Origin: a virus
Length of the DNA stretch: 28,219 nucleotides
Reading direction: 5' to 3' (one strand)
IMG/VR virus record: IMGVR_UViG_3300049846_001452
Location: 1 to 28,219 of that record
Part shown: one piece after another, positions 7,001 to 16,700 of the stretch
Layout of the letters: each line of letters starts with the position of its first letter
Position numbering within the stretch: position 1 is the stretch's first letter
Notes under the pieces: generated by a model
Told to the model about the DNA's origin: nothing
Databases searched by the model: none
The model's input: only the letters and a program-made list of their open reading frames with translations
Translations under genes and position numbers: made by a program

Positions 7001-10000
7001 AAGAGGTCAGCTTACGGATGTCAACGGTCAGTTAGGCGATCTCGACAAGAAACTGCAAGGTTCAGCCAGTGCAGCTAATCTGCTCGCACAAGAGTCACAA
7101 TTGATTGGCAGTGCGCTAGAACAAGCAGCAAAGCCAAGGCCTAAGTTGGATGGCATTACCCAAAGTCTTAAGCAGATGTCTGGGTCAAGTAATACTTTTG
7201 CTTCTAACTTTGGCAAGCTTGGCCTAGGTGTTATCAATACTGGTACCAGATTAGCGAATCTATTTAAGGGTATAGGCGCATCAATAGCTAGTCTTGGGCC
7301 ACAACTTGCAGTATTTGCTGCAATATCAATTGCTGTATCTGCATTCAACAAGCAATCCGAATTGGTTAAGAATGTTCAACAACAGAACAAAGCAGAACTC
7401 GACAAGTTGAATGCTACTGTTAATGACCTGAAAGATAGCTATGGCGCGTTGACCAGTACTGCACAGCAGACTAATATAGATACTTTGATTCCTAAGTTTT
7501 CTGGCCTAGAAGTTGTTCTAATCAGTCTTGGTGGTGCGATCAAGACTGTAATTGATTTCCTTGGTGGATTATTTAACAAACTTAGTTCAGTTGCTCAGGT
7601 TGACGCTCTTACTGGTCAAGTAACAAAAGCTGGAGATGCGTTTGGTGCGTTTTTTGGTGTTCTTGGTACAACCGCTGCTGGCGCTCTGACTGGATTCTTG
7701 GTCAGTGGATTGAATCCTCTTGGTGCAGCAGTCGGCGCTGTTACTGGTCTGGTTGTAGGATTGATTGGTGTCATGAACCAATCTGGTGTTACGGTTGACC
7801 AAATAAAGCAAAAGAATGAAGAATTAAGAAAAGGATATCAGCAACAGTTTGGGGCATTGCGTGAACTCGTTACTCAAATTGATATCTACGGAAAAGCATA
7901 TGATAAAGTAAAAGCCAAGAATGATGCTGGAAAAGGCAATGAACAAAGCTTAAACAATCAAATACAACTGTTCAGTAGGATAACTGCTGCTTATGGTGCG
8001 CTGGTTAACAAGTCCAGGGAGTTAAAACTTGCCCAGGATTCAACCGTTAGATCGTATGATGCAGCTTCAACTAGTCTGGTTACGCTTGATCAAAAGATAA
8101 AATCTCTGCAGGGTGAGCTTACTAAGTTAAATTCCATTAGAAGCAATCCTTATCGCGCTAAGGAAATAGAACAACAGATAGCTGGGCTTACTCAACAAAA
8201 AGCTGCAACAGCAGCCCTAAGGCAGGAACTTGCAAAAACAAGCAATACTTTAAAGGCGCAGTATGCGATCATTCAGGCGGAAATCGAAAGGCTAAGGAAA
8301 AAATTCGGGTTATTATCGCAAGAACAGCTTAAAAATGCGACTAGTGTCGATAATTTAGATGCAAAATATAAGGAATTGAAGAGCGCTTTGGAGCTGTTGG
8401 ATTTTGGTACGCAGAAGCAAAAATTTAACGAAGTAGCCACCGAGATGGGTAAAGTAAAAGCCCAAATCGATCAAATTGAAAACGCAGCAAAAAGCAGGGA
8501 ATTAGCTGGATATATATCTGAAGTAAAAAATCAACTTGCAAATGGCGAGATACCGACAAGTCTGGCTACTATACAAAATTTGGTTAAATCACTAGAGGAG
8601 CGATCGATTTCACTTGATATAAATTCACCTGAACTTCCAAAAGTCCTGCAAGATCTGCTTAAGGCTGAAGACTTTACCAACCGTTTGGATGGCAAAAAGG
8701 CTGAAATAACGCTAGAACTGATTGAAAGAGGACTTCAAAGCGGATCGCTGGCTAATACTTTAGCGTTAAGAGAGAAGCAACTGCAGGAACTTGGCAAGGT
8801 CAAGCAAACAACTCCTATTGGGAGCAATGAATACGAAGCTATCTTAGCCAAGGAAAAACAGCTCACTCAGGCAAAGGAAAATGATGAGAAGACTGTTGAT
8901 GAATTACGTTCAGAACTAGCCCAAAAACAAATAGATAGAATTGATAATATAGTTGAAGCACAGAAAAATGCTAGCGAAAAACGCATCCAACAAATTGACA
9001 GGGAATCAAAAGCAATTGAAAAGCAGTATGATGCGCAAATCAAAGCACTAGAAGGTCAGCGTGGTCCAGCCGAACAAGAACTAGCAAAACTGCAACGAGC
9101 GGATCTGGAGGCGAAAGCTAAGCAACCGGGCCGTTCTGGACTGGAGGCCAGGGCTGAACTAGAGCGTCTTGCCAGGGAAGAGAAAGTGACGCAATTAAAA
9201 GAGGAAAAGGAGAAAAAAGTGCAGGAGCTTGCCGATCAAAGGGCCGCCATTGAGGAAACAATAACACAAAATGAATACCAGTTATTAGACACCAGAATTT
9301 CGGCTGAAAAAGAAATCGCTAAAATCAGAGGTACACAAATAGATCAAGAAATTAGCGGCCTGCAACAATCAATCAGGAACAGGGCATCCGGACAAACTGG
9401 TACAACTGGCACGACAACTGCTGTTCCTGGTGGAACACAACAATCTGTTGACCAAGCGAAGGCTGCTGGCGAGCAGGCAGGAAAGGCCTACAGTACTGGA
9501 TACCAGATGTCAATTAAAGCTGCTGGGCCACCGGAGAACGATCCTAACGCAAAAGTTAAATACAACTTTCAGGATCCTGCTGTAATTGCTGCTTCCAAGG
9601 AACGCAATACGCTGCAGGAGCAGTACAATGCCCTGCTTGCCAGCACGAAGGCCCTGGAACAGCAGCAGGCCAGGACCACTCCTGGTCAACAGGATTCCAG
9701 TGTTACTGATCAAATCCTGAGCAATTATCAGCAATTAGCTGCACTGCAGGCCCAAATGGCAAGTGCTGAGCAGAATTATTCTAACTCATTACAAGCTACG
9801 AAGCAAGTTACCGGTCAAATAGTCATTACAAATCAGACATTAGCTCAACAATTTGGGCAATTATCAAATACGAAACCAGCCACTCCGGTTGACCTTTCAA
9901 AGCTAAGCGAAGCCTATCAGAAGGTAACACAGCTAAATGCTGAATACAAGAAACAGCAGGGAATTGTCAATGCACTAAAAGCGCAGACATCTTCCTCCGA

Positions 10001-10934
10001 TCCGGCCGTACGTCAGGCTGCAATACAGCAGCTTGCTATTGAAAACACAAAACTACAAGATTTACAGACGAAACTTAATGGTGTCAAATCTGCCTATAGC
10101 AGCCTGGAAAGCACCGCTACTGGCCAAGGGCTCAGTAATTCAATTACCCCAGACAATCTAGATCAGCTCAAGACTGAAATCAAAAACTGGGCAAGCGGTT
10201 TGGATACCGTCGACCAATCTGGAAAATCGGTTAGCAGTACTCTGCAATCAACCTCGGATGTAATCTTACAGATTGCGGCTGCATCAAAACTTACAGAAGA
10301 TTCGTTCAAAAACGCTGCTGGCTCCGTGGGTTCTGAAATGCTACCAGCGATACAGCAAATTGAACCTGAATTAAACAATATACAACAACAGCTTGATGAT
10401 ATTTTCAATAAAACATATGAAGTGGCTGTTGTCCTGAAAACTGAAAAGCAAGGACTGTGGACTGGTGGCCCTGCCACTGGCGGCACCGTCTACAAGGTGA
10501 ACGAACTTGGCCAAGAAGGCTTCATGAACAAGTTTGGCCGGGTTACTCCGATCAGAAAGGCCCGTAACAGCTCCTGGAGAGCCCCTGGAGATGGCTTCGT
10601 TATCCCGGCTGATATCTACAGTCAAATGTCACAAACATCGCCTGCAGCGCCTTCTGTGGGTATTTCACCGGCAACGCCCAAGGCTCCTAGTACGGGCAAT
10701 GACTCACTGCGTTCGTTGGCCAAGTTTACCGCAATGTTGGCGGCAAAAGCGATGCAACCATCTGGCGACAATGGCACGTACGAACTCTCGAAAGTTCAAG
10801 CACATCAGGCCCAGGAGATCGGAAAACTAAGCCGCGCAGTGCAAGAATTGAACGAAAAAGACTGGAACGTAAATGTTAAAGTACGAAACGACAACAGTCT
10901 TGCATACCTTAAGGCCTTAAATCACCGACTGTAA
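4065..10934 (+). CDS. Tape measure protein
   Basis: At 2,289 residues this is the tail length ruler, threaded through the tube and ejected at infection. Residues about 200-415 match the tape-measure N-terminal domain type (DQFRLSFQAIG, a long run of small-residue helices, ELTQQISEADPAF). Hydrophobic segments lie near residues 469-530, 1071-1093, 1149-1168 and 1192-1237, as expected for parts that enter membranes. Long charged Gln/Glu/Lys coiled-coil stretches occur near 600-800, 1290-1420 and 1570-1775. Near 2129-2156 is the conserved C-terminal motif type GGPxxGGxxYxVxExGxExF. ATG 4065 has no SD. The stop overlaps the next start (TAATG). No lysozyme or peptidase motif was recognised. By the usual 1.5 angstroms per residue, the tail would be roughly 340 nm. 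Confidence 0.95.
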   Translation: MAGDLNFKVNFDTAQAGAELQSLLEKFVAGSESAGNRLNRALGGTTERKVVIRTEVDETGIKKLTSQVVTLRSEADKLKNAFATATRVDRDSITSLRGQIRQATQARDAVQQFGQAIDLTSRKQVLSAKQTEEYTALDARVKTLQQSLKNLQDADKGLSGRLADSFGELLNRGRKLQDIVTIFQSVGIAISAVTAPIKAATNALADLDQFRLSFQAIGQSSSAAAGALADASRIALGLGVNIKTVRDGFQQLSPVVLNTGGSLDDVSAITESLSSRFAAFGLGAEKSRRVLNGVIQAFGKGKLQAEELTQQISEADPAFKTDFANALFKSVDALKAAGGESAQLASELSALAKSGQRPVAALEGLVKQGKITAAVLTEILPKLSKADILFGKLGPTATTGVEAFKRGLLGLDKIPVTLRQVQANIENINQLNLEKFAKLAEPLVIVFLELQAAVTDFITRLADTSAIKDLISILSAIGTGIGNVTKFILSGIEGLVRLVGIFTPLISLLTKIPGLVELIGAALLIKFVKPVSESVASAKTLIQAFRDIGKAKSALDSTGGNQLFDPKSSQVAQKSLSELRKELQAPVSSGTTKAVKETSTALEETTKISKKSLKEATKLRATIQELGDERRAIEKEIADTQTRQATATAENASRNQSIKSIKSEISELERLRNTSKTTAQGLRNFYFQQEQAQRSAAGIGPREAFVPQIPDSANLIKQIHETDAETNNLTKRIEVLQTELNKLNAIKASPEVNIVGDLDGQIKTLKARRVELEKEIRDSAKKLSRIEVGPAQETVNIAAPTSNIESADKLIKDYKNNAVRSYIEMKMGSEDYVRQVTSEIEALDRRAKLLKGSRGNLPSLNVALPGSFDVTDELRSVQSQADKLRSSLAQLDASWARSYKGVLDYEDALTTLDSGAKLTEQQLSRLGAAGDIVQQAAVAAAAEVAGLTDEQTRLQGVASNLKTELSKLSLSDNVKADELRGQLTDVNGQLGDLDKKLQGSASAANLLAQESQLIGSALEQAAKPRPKLDGITQSLKQMSGSSNTFASNFGKLGLGVINTGTRLANLFKGIGASIASLGPQLAVFAAISIAVSAFNKQSELVKNVQQQNKAELDKLNATVNDLKDSYGALTSTAQQTNIDTLIPKFSGLEVVLISLGGAIKTVIDFLGGLFNKLSSVAQVDALTGQVTKAGDAFGAFFGVLGTTAAGALTGFLVSGLNPLGAAVGAVTGLVVGLIGVMNQSGVTVDQIKQKNEELRKGYQQQFGALRELVTQIDIYGKAYDKVKAKNDAGKGNEQSLNNQIQLFSRITAAYGALVNKSRELKLAQDSTVRSYDAASTSLVTLDQKIKSLQGELTKLNSIRSNPYRAKEIEQQIAGLTQQKAATAALRQELAKTSNTLKAQYAIIQAEIERLRKKFGLLSQEQLKNATSVDNLDAKYKELKSALELLDFGTQKQKFNEVATEMGKVKAQIDQIENAAKSRELAGYISEVKNQLANGEIPTSLATIQNLVKSLEERSISLDINSPELPKVLQDLLKAEDFTNRLDGKKAEITLELIERGLQSGSLANTLALREKQLQELGKVKQTTPIGSNEYEAILAKEKQLTQAKENDEKTVDELRSELAQKQIDRIDNIVEAQKNASEKRIQQIDRESKAIEKQYDAQIKALEGQRGPAEQELAKLQRADLEAKAKQPGRSGLEARAELERLAREEKVTQLKEEKEKKVQELADQRAAIEETITQNEYQLLDTRISAEKEIAKIRGTQIDQEISGLQQSIRNRASGQTGTTGTTTAVPGGTQQSVDQAKAAGEQAGKAYSTGYQMSIKAAGPPENDPNAKVKYNFQDPAVIAASKERNTLQEQYNALLASTKALEQQQARTTPGQQDSSVTDQILSNYQQLAALQAQMASAEQNYSNSLQATKQVTGQIVITNQTLAQQFGQLSNTKPATPVDLSKLSEAYQKVTQLNAEYKKQQGIVNALKAQTSSSDPAVRQAAIQQLAIENTKLQDLQTKLNGVKSAYSSLESTATGQGLSNSITPDNLDQLKTEIKNWASGLDTVDQSGKSVSSTLQSTSDVILQIAAASKLTEDSFKNAAGSVGSEMLPAIQQIEPELNNIQQQLDDIFNKTYEVAVVLKTEKQGLWTGGPATGGTVYKVNELGQEGFMNKFGRVTPIRKARNSSWRAPGDGFVIPADIYSQMSQTSPAAPSVGISPATPKAPSTGNDSLRSLAKFTAMLAAKAMQPSGDNGTYELSKVQAHQAQEIGKLSRAVQELNEKDWNVNVKVRNDNSLAYLKALNHRL

Positions 10935-11680
10935 TGACCGTCACAATTGGCAGTACTACGTTTGGTAACTTAACGGCCCAGCCATTCGGCTATGAAGGTA
11001 CAGATGTAAAAGAAGGCATGTCTGCCAGACAATGGCAGATAAGTGGCCTGCTGAAGCCTTCTGAATGGTTGAATTTAGTCAATACGTATAATACGTGGCG
11101 CAGTACCAGGATTCAAGACACACCAACAGATGTTTCTCTGGTTGTTGGTACGACAATAGCATTCAGCGGAACAGGTCCTGGCGGCAGTAGCTGGACGAAT
11201 ATTGCTTGCTGGTTTTCGGAAGCGCCAGCGGCGGAAGATGCCGGTGCATTTCTGCGTGTTACGGTAACACTTGTAGATGCAAACCAGGCGCTCGAGGTAA
11301 AGCTAAAGGAAAAGGAAGCGACTGATACAGCAGAAGATCTACCCGATCTTGGCACGATTACCATCGGTGGTACGACTTTAGTCCTGACGAAACCGATGGA
11401 CTCTTATGGTCCTGGTCCGACCATGGAACTTACTGCATCTGGTACGCATTTAATATCAGGAGCGCTTGTTGTTTATAAAATACGAGACGTAGAAGGAACT
11501 ACTGATCTGACGGGATGGAATAATATAAGGACTTGGTATGAAGCACAAATTGTCGCAAAACCCCTTGCAACAAGTTGGTTTCCAGTTAGCATACCATCCG
11601 CAACAGCGGAACGCAAGACCATCAATGGCGTAGTTTCTGACGTTTACACTGTATCAATTCAACTGGGACAAGTATTGTAA
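10934..11680 (+). CDS. Distal tail (Dit-like) protein with duplicated domain
   Basis: A 248-residue protein directly after the tape measure, the normal site of the distal tail protein that joins the tube to the tip. Its start overlaps the tape measure stop by one base, implying translational coupling. The protein appears to be an internal duplication: VTIGSTTF near residue 3 and ITIGGTTL near 141, LSGLLKPSEW-like and ISGALVVYK-like strands, then LVNTYNTWRS versus NNIRTWYEAQ, and each half closes with a beta hairpin (LRVTVTLVDANQAL versus YTVSIQLGQVL). Both halves are beta-rich. The assignment to a Dit role rests on position and size; the family is not identified by a signature motif. It could alternatively be another tail-tip ring protein. 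Confidence 0.6.
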   Translation: MTVTIGSTTFGNLTAQPFGYEGTDVKEGMSARQWQISGLLKPSEWLNLVNTYNTWRSTRIQDTPTDVSLVVGTTIAFSGTGPGGSSWTNIACWFSEAPAAEDAGAFLRVTVTLVDANQALEVKLKEKEATDTAEDLPDLGTITIGGTTLVLTKPMDSYGPGPTMELTASGTHLISGALVVYKIRDVEGTTDLTGWNNIRTWYEAQIVAKPLATSWFPVSIPSATAERKTINGVVSDVYTVSIQLGQVL

Positions 11681-13782
11681 TGGCAATTGATGCAAGGGCT
11701 ATATGTAGCTGCAGCCTCGGCCCCTTAGTTAGTGCATCAATAAGTGACGATTATATCCAAGGCTCTGGTTTGATTAAAGTTACTGGAAATTGTGTAATCG
11801 ATGACTTGATTACACCAGATCCGGGTACTATCGTAACTTTTACGTATACCAAGAAATCCACAACTGGTGCAAGTATAACTCGAACTGTTCCACGCAAATT
11901 GCGAGTCCTCAGTTCTTTCGCTGACCCTTATCGTAGAACAACATCCGTCCAACTAGGTTGCAAGTTAACTTATAATTCTAACCTGAAAGAGGCGTATACG
12001 TGGGATGCGTTTGATGATCCTTTGAATGCAGAGGAAGATCCAGCAGATGAAGCTATTGTGATAATCCCGATCAGTGCCGCCAGCGTAGCTGCTGAATGCT
12101 GCTTAAAGCTCGGAATAGGTGGTGCGCCGGCATTATCCAACAAATTTAGTGTCGCAACTTTTGATTACAGCCCAGGCTATGTAGCTGTTCTTAGCGATCT
12201 GATGGTATCAGAATGTAAGTATGGATATCTGGATATGAACGAGAACTTGGTTGTAAAAAGTCTTAATTCATCCTTGGGAACTGTACCAGTTATAACCAAT
12301 TCTCAGATAATTGATATTTCAGAAATCAATTCTGGCGAGCTACCTGGTGAGTCTGTTGTTGTAAATTATAATACACTAAGGCTGAAGGATCCAGAGCAAG
12401 ATGATGAGAATGCTGCCAGTGAGGGGCAATGGGAATACGAGGAAACAACTGGCACTATGGAGTATACAACAATTACAGCGAAAGGTTTAAACGATGAAGT
12501 ACTAGAGTATCAATATTCAAATCTGCCAATTACTAAAACATACACGACATATGATGATTGGGACAGGGTTATAAGCCGTATAGAACTTCAGCCAGAAGTA
12601 AGAGGGGCATTTCTGTTCAGTAGTTATATATCTGAATATCTTGCATTTGGTGCATCTAAAAATGATCAATATCAGCAAGTCAATGCAAGGAATATTGCTG
12701 GTGCATTGTTTGACTTGAATACTAAAACTACTATTACCTATGTAATGCCAGCCGTTGGCACCAAGCCAGACGAAGGTTATGACGAGGTATATCAAGAAAT
12801 AGTAGAAAAACAAGAATACAATTTAAGTGTTCATGGCGCTTGTAGCGTAAATTATATAGATAACCAGGGAAATTTTGACAGCCAAAGCATATATCCAATG
12901 ACTACAGAAAAGACGGTTACTACTTACGAAAAAACTACTAAGTATGTCGAGTGGGACATTAATAACTTTTACTATGCTTATCAGTCGTCCATACCTGTTA
13001 ATACTTCTTCGTACTTTACTGATGTAACAAAGACAGTTGTCCAAAAAACAGCAGCTTATGGCTATACACCATTAGGGCAAGCCGATATAAGTAAGCGCAA
13101 TGATCAGGGCATCGAAGCTCCCAAAAGTTATAGCAATATTCTGAATATGGTCGATGCTGGCACCGAAACTAGAATAACTTCAGGCAGAGAAGTTGGTCTG
13201 CAATCAAGGCCAGATTCCTCTACGCTTGTTGCTGCAACAACAAGTGATAATGGTGATCCCAACAATGGCTACAGCACCCCAAGCATGAGTCAAATTGAAC
13301 TTGCACTTGGATCGGTGGCAGATACAGCTAATCGTGTAGAATTTACCATGCCATATGCTCCAGATGATATATTTATTAAAATAGGCGTAGAGCCAAATCA
13401 AACCTATTCATCGCTTAAAAGCGATGCCAGCTCCAAGGCAAATGCGTTCGGCAGAGTTCAAAATGAATTACTGCTTGGCAACAGGTATGGCATGAATATT
13501 CAAACATTGCCAGAATATATACCATTAAACCCATTCTCTGGATTCGTCGTAGAGGCAGCAGGTTATCAAGTGGCATATCGAGTCAATGGATTAACTTGGA
13601 CGATGGATGCAAATGGTGTCATCGTATCTACGGATGGATTGTTCAGAGGCGGTATTGGTGGCACCGGTAATGCATGGTTCCCAGTGGCCCCTGGTGTCGT
13701 GAATTTACCAACTACTTTACCAACGTCTAATAGTGCTCCAGTCCAATACATTGGGTCTTTACCCAATGTAAATGTAGGCTAG
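11680..13782 (+). CDS. Tail hub / tail-associated protein candidate
   Basis: A 700-residue protein coupled to the preceding gene by a TAATG overlap. Position after tape measure and Dit-like genes suggests the tail hub (Tal or gp27-like). The N-terminal 200 residues look like the beta-rich hub fold: a strand-rich start (CSCSLGPLVSASISDDYIQG), RKLRVLSSFADPYRRTTSVQ and a helical SAASVAAECCLKLG segment, similar in layout to hub proteins whose first domains bind ligands. The middle is rich in Tyr and Thr with many YTTYD-like strands. No peptidase or lysozyme motif was recognised. The C-terminal codons contain a perfect 10-bp RNA hairpin, and the stop overlaps the strong SD of the next gene. The function is inferred mainly from context. 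Confidence 0.55.
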   Translation: MAIDARAICSCSLGPLVSASISDDYIQGSGLIKVTGNCVIDDLITPDPGTIVTFTYTKKSTTGASITRTVPRKLRVLSSFADPYRRTTSVQLGCKLTYNSNLKEAYTWDAFDDPLNAEEDPADEAIVIIPISAASVAAECCLKLGIGGAPALSNKFSVATFDYSPGYVAVLSDLMVSECKYGYLDMNENLVVKSLNSSLGTVPVITNSQIIDISEINSGELPGESVVVNYNTLRLKDPEQDDENAASEGQWEYEETTGTMEYTTITAKGLNDEVLEYQYSNLPITKTYTTYDDWDRVISRIELQPEVRGAFLFSSYISEYLAFGASKNDQYQQVNARNIAGALFDLNTKTTITYVMPAVGTKPDEGYDEVYQEIVEKQEYNLSVHGACSVNYIDNQGNFDSQSIYPMTTEKTVTTYEKTTKYVEWDINNFYYAYQSSIPVNTSSYFTDVTKTVVQKTAAYGYTPLGQADISKRNDQGIEAPKSYSNILNMVDAGTETRITSGREVGLQSRPDSSTLVAATTSDNGDPNNGYSTPSMSQIELALGSVADTANRVEFTMPYAPDDIFIKIGVEPNQTYSSLKSDASSKANAFGRVQNELLLGNRYGMNIQTLPEYIPLNPFSGFVVEAAGYQVAYRVNGLTWTMDANGVIVSTDGLFRGGIGGTGNAWFPVAPGVVNLPTTLPTSNSAPVQYIGSLPNVNVG
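13747..13770 (+). promoter_or_regulatory. Perfect 10-bp stem-loop upstream of the giant fibre gene
   Basis: TACATTGGGT-CTTT-ACCCAATGTA is a flawless 10-bp hairpin with a 4-base loop inside the last codons of the hub candidate. It is followed by AATGTAGGC rather than a T run, so it is not an intrinsic terminator. It ends 10 bases before AGGAGG (13781-13786). An mRNA processing or stabilising role at the junction is an inference. Confidence 0.6.
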
Positions 13783-13786
13783 GAGG
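13781..13786 (+). promoter_or_regulatory. Consensus ribosome binding site AGGAGG
   Basis: AGGAGG overlaps the TAG stop of the preceding gene and lies 10 bases before the ATG at 13797. It is the strongest SD in the window; most other starts here have none, so this gene is singled out for efficient or independent initiation. Confidence 0.85.
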
Positions 13787-13796
13787 TAAATAAGTT

Positions 13797-16700
13797 ATGG
13801 CAGCACCAGTTTTCCAGGCCGTAGGAACGCAGTTTGCGGCAACCAACGCGACAACTGCTACGTGGCCAACGCACCAAACTGGTGACATCGGGGTCCTCGT
13901 TGTTGAAATTGACGGTCTAGGCACTGCGATTACTATAAGTGGTTGGACCAGTCAAACAAATGCAGGTGACAATACGGTAGGGAGTAAATTACAGGTTTTG
14001 TGGAAGCGGGCAGCCAGCGCCGCCGAACCTGCGGTATCTATACCCGATACCGGCGACCACCAAATTGGGGCTATTTTTACATTTAGGGGTTGTAGGGCTT
14101 CTGGTAATCCATTCTTTGGTACGCAAACTTCATCTTTAATACTTAGTAACGCTGGCTCCGTTACTTGGCCAACTCTTACTACAACAGAAAATGATCTTTT
14201 AGTGCTGCTAATTGCGACTAGAAATAATGATAATGCTAGTACTACTTTCTTTGGAGTAGCTCAACCTGGTACTGGCGCTGCTCTTACTGGTGTTGCAGAA
14301 GCAGGTGAAATAGGTGCCATTTCCGGTAATGGTGGTGGAGCTACTGTTCAGTACGGAACTTTAGCGCTTGCTGGTTCCACTGGAACCTATACTTCAACTG
14401 TTACGACGGGTGGTGTAGCTCACGTAATGGCCACTATGGCCCTGCTGGGTCCTGTTGGTGTTACTGGCGAAAAAGGCGCATTCAGCGTTGTCGGCAAAGA
14501 TGCAACTTTCAAGAGAAGTTACAGTGTTTTAGCTGCAACTGGCAGTTATGCTGTCGCGGGAAAGAATGCAAACCTCAAAAAGGGCTGGCTCGTATCGGCT
14601 GGAACGGGCTCATTCTTGGTCGCCGGAAAGAATGCAACTTTCAAGAAATCGTATTCACTGCTATCCAGTAAGGGTTCGTTCTTAGTTTCAGGAAACCCTG
14701 TTACCGTTAGGACAATCAGGGCCCAGGCTGGCAGCTTTACCGTAGCTGGTAAAAATGCTAACTTCAAGAAAAATTCTGTATTTCCTGTTAGCGCTGGCAG
14801 CTTTAACATAGCAGGCAAGAATGCTTCATTTGTCAAGGGCAGGGCATTTATTGTTGGGCCTGGTTCGTATACAGTTAATGGCAAAAACGCCATACTTATT
14901 CGAACTATTGATCCTCAAAACAATTTAAACAATAACTTCCCAGATGCGCAACCTGGAGATGGCGTGGTTGATCAAAATACTGGAGATGTATGGATATATA
15001 ATGGCACTTTATGGGTTAATTCTGGACCTAATCCTGGTACAACTATTGAAGCAAGCAGACAAATACCAGTCTATAACGAAACCTTGCTTTGCACATGTAT
15101 AACTGGCATCAGTTTTGGTTCAAAAAGCCTTGCGTATAAACTGGATCTAGATCCTGTAATACTTGAACCATCTATAGTAACCACTAGTATTTCTGTATCG
15201 GTGTTGAATGCTGTGTATGCGCCACCGAACAGTGGCAGAATTACCTTATCTTACAATACACCAAGTATCAGGAAAGGCACAGCGGTTTTTGGTAAATCTT
15301 ACAATATAGCTATAAATAGTTTTGCTCCAACCGTTACGGCTTCTAGCGGTGTTGGAGTACCTGCTGCAAGTATAACTATCAATGCTTTTGCCGGATCGAT
15401 CGCATCTCAGACAAAAACGATAGGCATGCCGAGTGCTGTTGCTGTAAATATTACCACTGGAACACCTACGTTGATAAATATTAGTGATCCATACTGGAGC
15501 AATGTTGTTTTATTGCTTAGGACGGAAGGTTCTTCGTTTGCTACCAATCCATCCGGTAGATATTTTGCTGATGCTGGACCATACAACCTGACAATAAGAA
15601 CAACCGCAAAAGACTCGCTCGATTATACAAAACAAAACGTTCTTTATAGCAGCACGCGTGTTAAGTATGGTGCAAATTCTGCACTTTTCTGGGACGCAAG
15701 TTCGCTGTTGAAAATTGAAGCAAACTCTAACACTGTTATTGGTACCAGTCCATTTACGGTCGAGTTATGGATATATCTCACTTCTCTTGGTAGCACAAAT
15801 CAAACAATTATTGGTGAAACAAACCTAAGTAATGGTGGAGAGCTGGTAATATACTTCAACCAGACATTGATAGGTGTCGGGAAAGCTGATACAAGTGAAG
15901 GGTTTACCACTATTCATAATGGTTCTTTAACTGTAGGAGCCTGGCATCATCTAGCGGTTGTCAGGGATACATCTAGCAATGCTTACGTTTTCCTGAATGG
16001 TATTCTTAAGTCTAGTCCAATCCAACTGCTATCAGATTTCTCTTCAACAGAAGGAAACCAGGGTAAGTTAACAGTAATTGGTGGCGATGGAACTAATGGT
16101 GGTACACTTAGGGGCTTTGTAGAAGACCTCAGAATTACAAAAGCTGCAAGGTATACCAGTAACTTTACTGTGCCATCGGAGCAGTTTGAGGGTAAGGATA
16201 TTACTCCTGTCGTTACAGAACCCAGTGATATACCATATTCTGCTGTCAAATTATTGATTCATGGATCTGGATCAATTGCAGATTCCAGCTCCAGCGGTAC
16301 ATCGATAACGGCAACTGGTGTCAGCATTAATACAACTGTCCAGGATCCATTTGGCTTTACGTCTGGCGTACTAAGTTTTGGCGGTACCAGCAGTTATCTA
16401 ATATTTGGCTCAAATACTGGCCTAGTATTCGGTACTGATCCATTCTGTCTTGAGTTCTGGGTTTATTTAACATCTGCATATTCGGCTAATATATTTGCTC
16501 CCTTTGCTAATAGTACTACAAATACTGGACTGCCTAGTATTAGGATGTTCTGTGATTCAAACGGCTATGGCACTGAAACTATTTTTGACATATTGAAGAC
16601 TTCGTGCTGCCCGACGGTACTGAATACATGGCATCACATTGCTTTTACCAGGGATTCGCTTGGTGAAGGACGTGTATTTGTAGACGGCAAGCTGGTTGAT

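Noticed and set aside
4065-10934. A lytic (lysozyme or peptidase) domain inside the tape measure
   Set aside because: No catalytic motif such as a GEST-type transglycosylase or HxxxD peptidase pattern was recognised on reading the protein.
14546-14893. A 115-codon antisense frame with repeated FLPAT-like motifs
   Set aside because: The repetition merely mirrors the GSFxVAGKNA repeats on the coding strand; no start signal is present.
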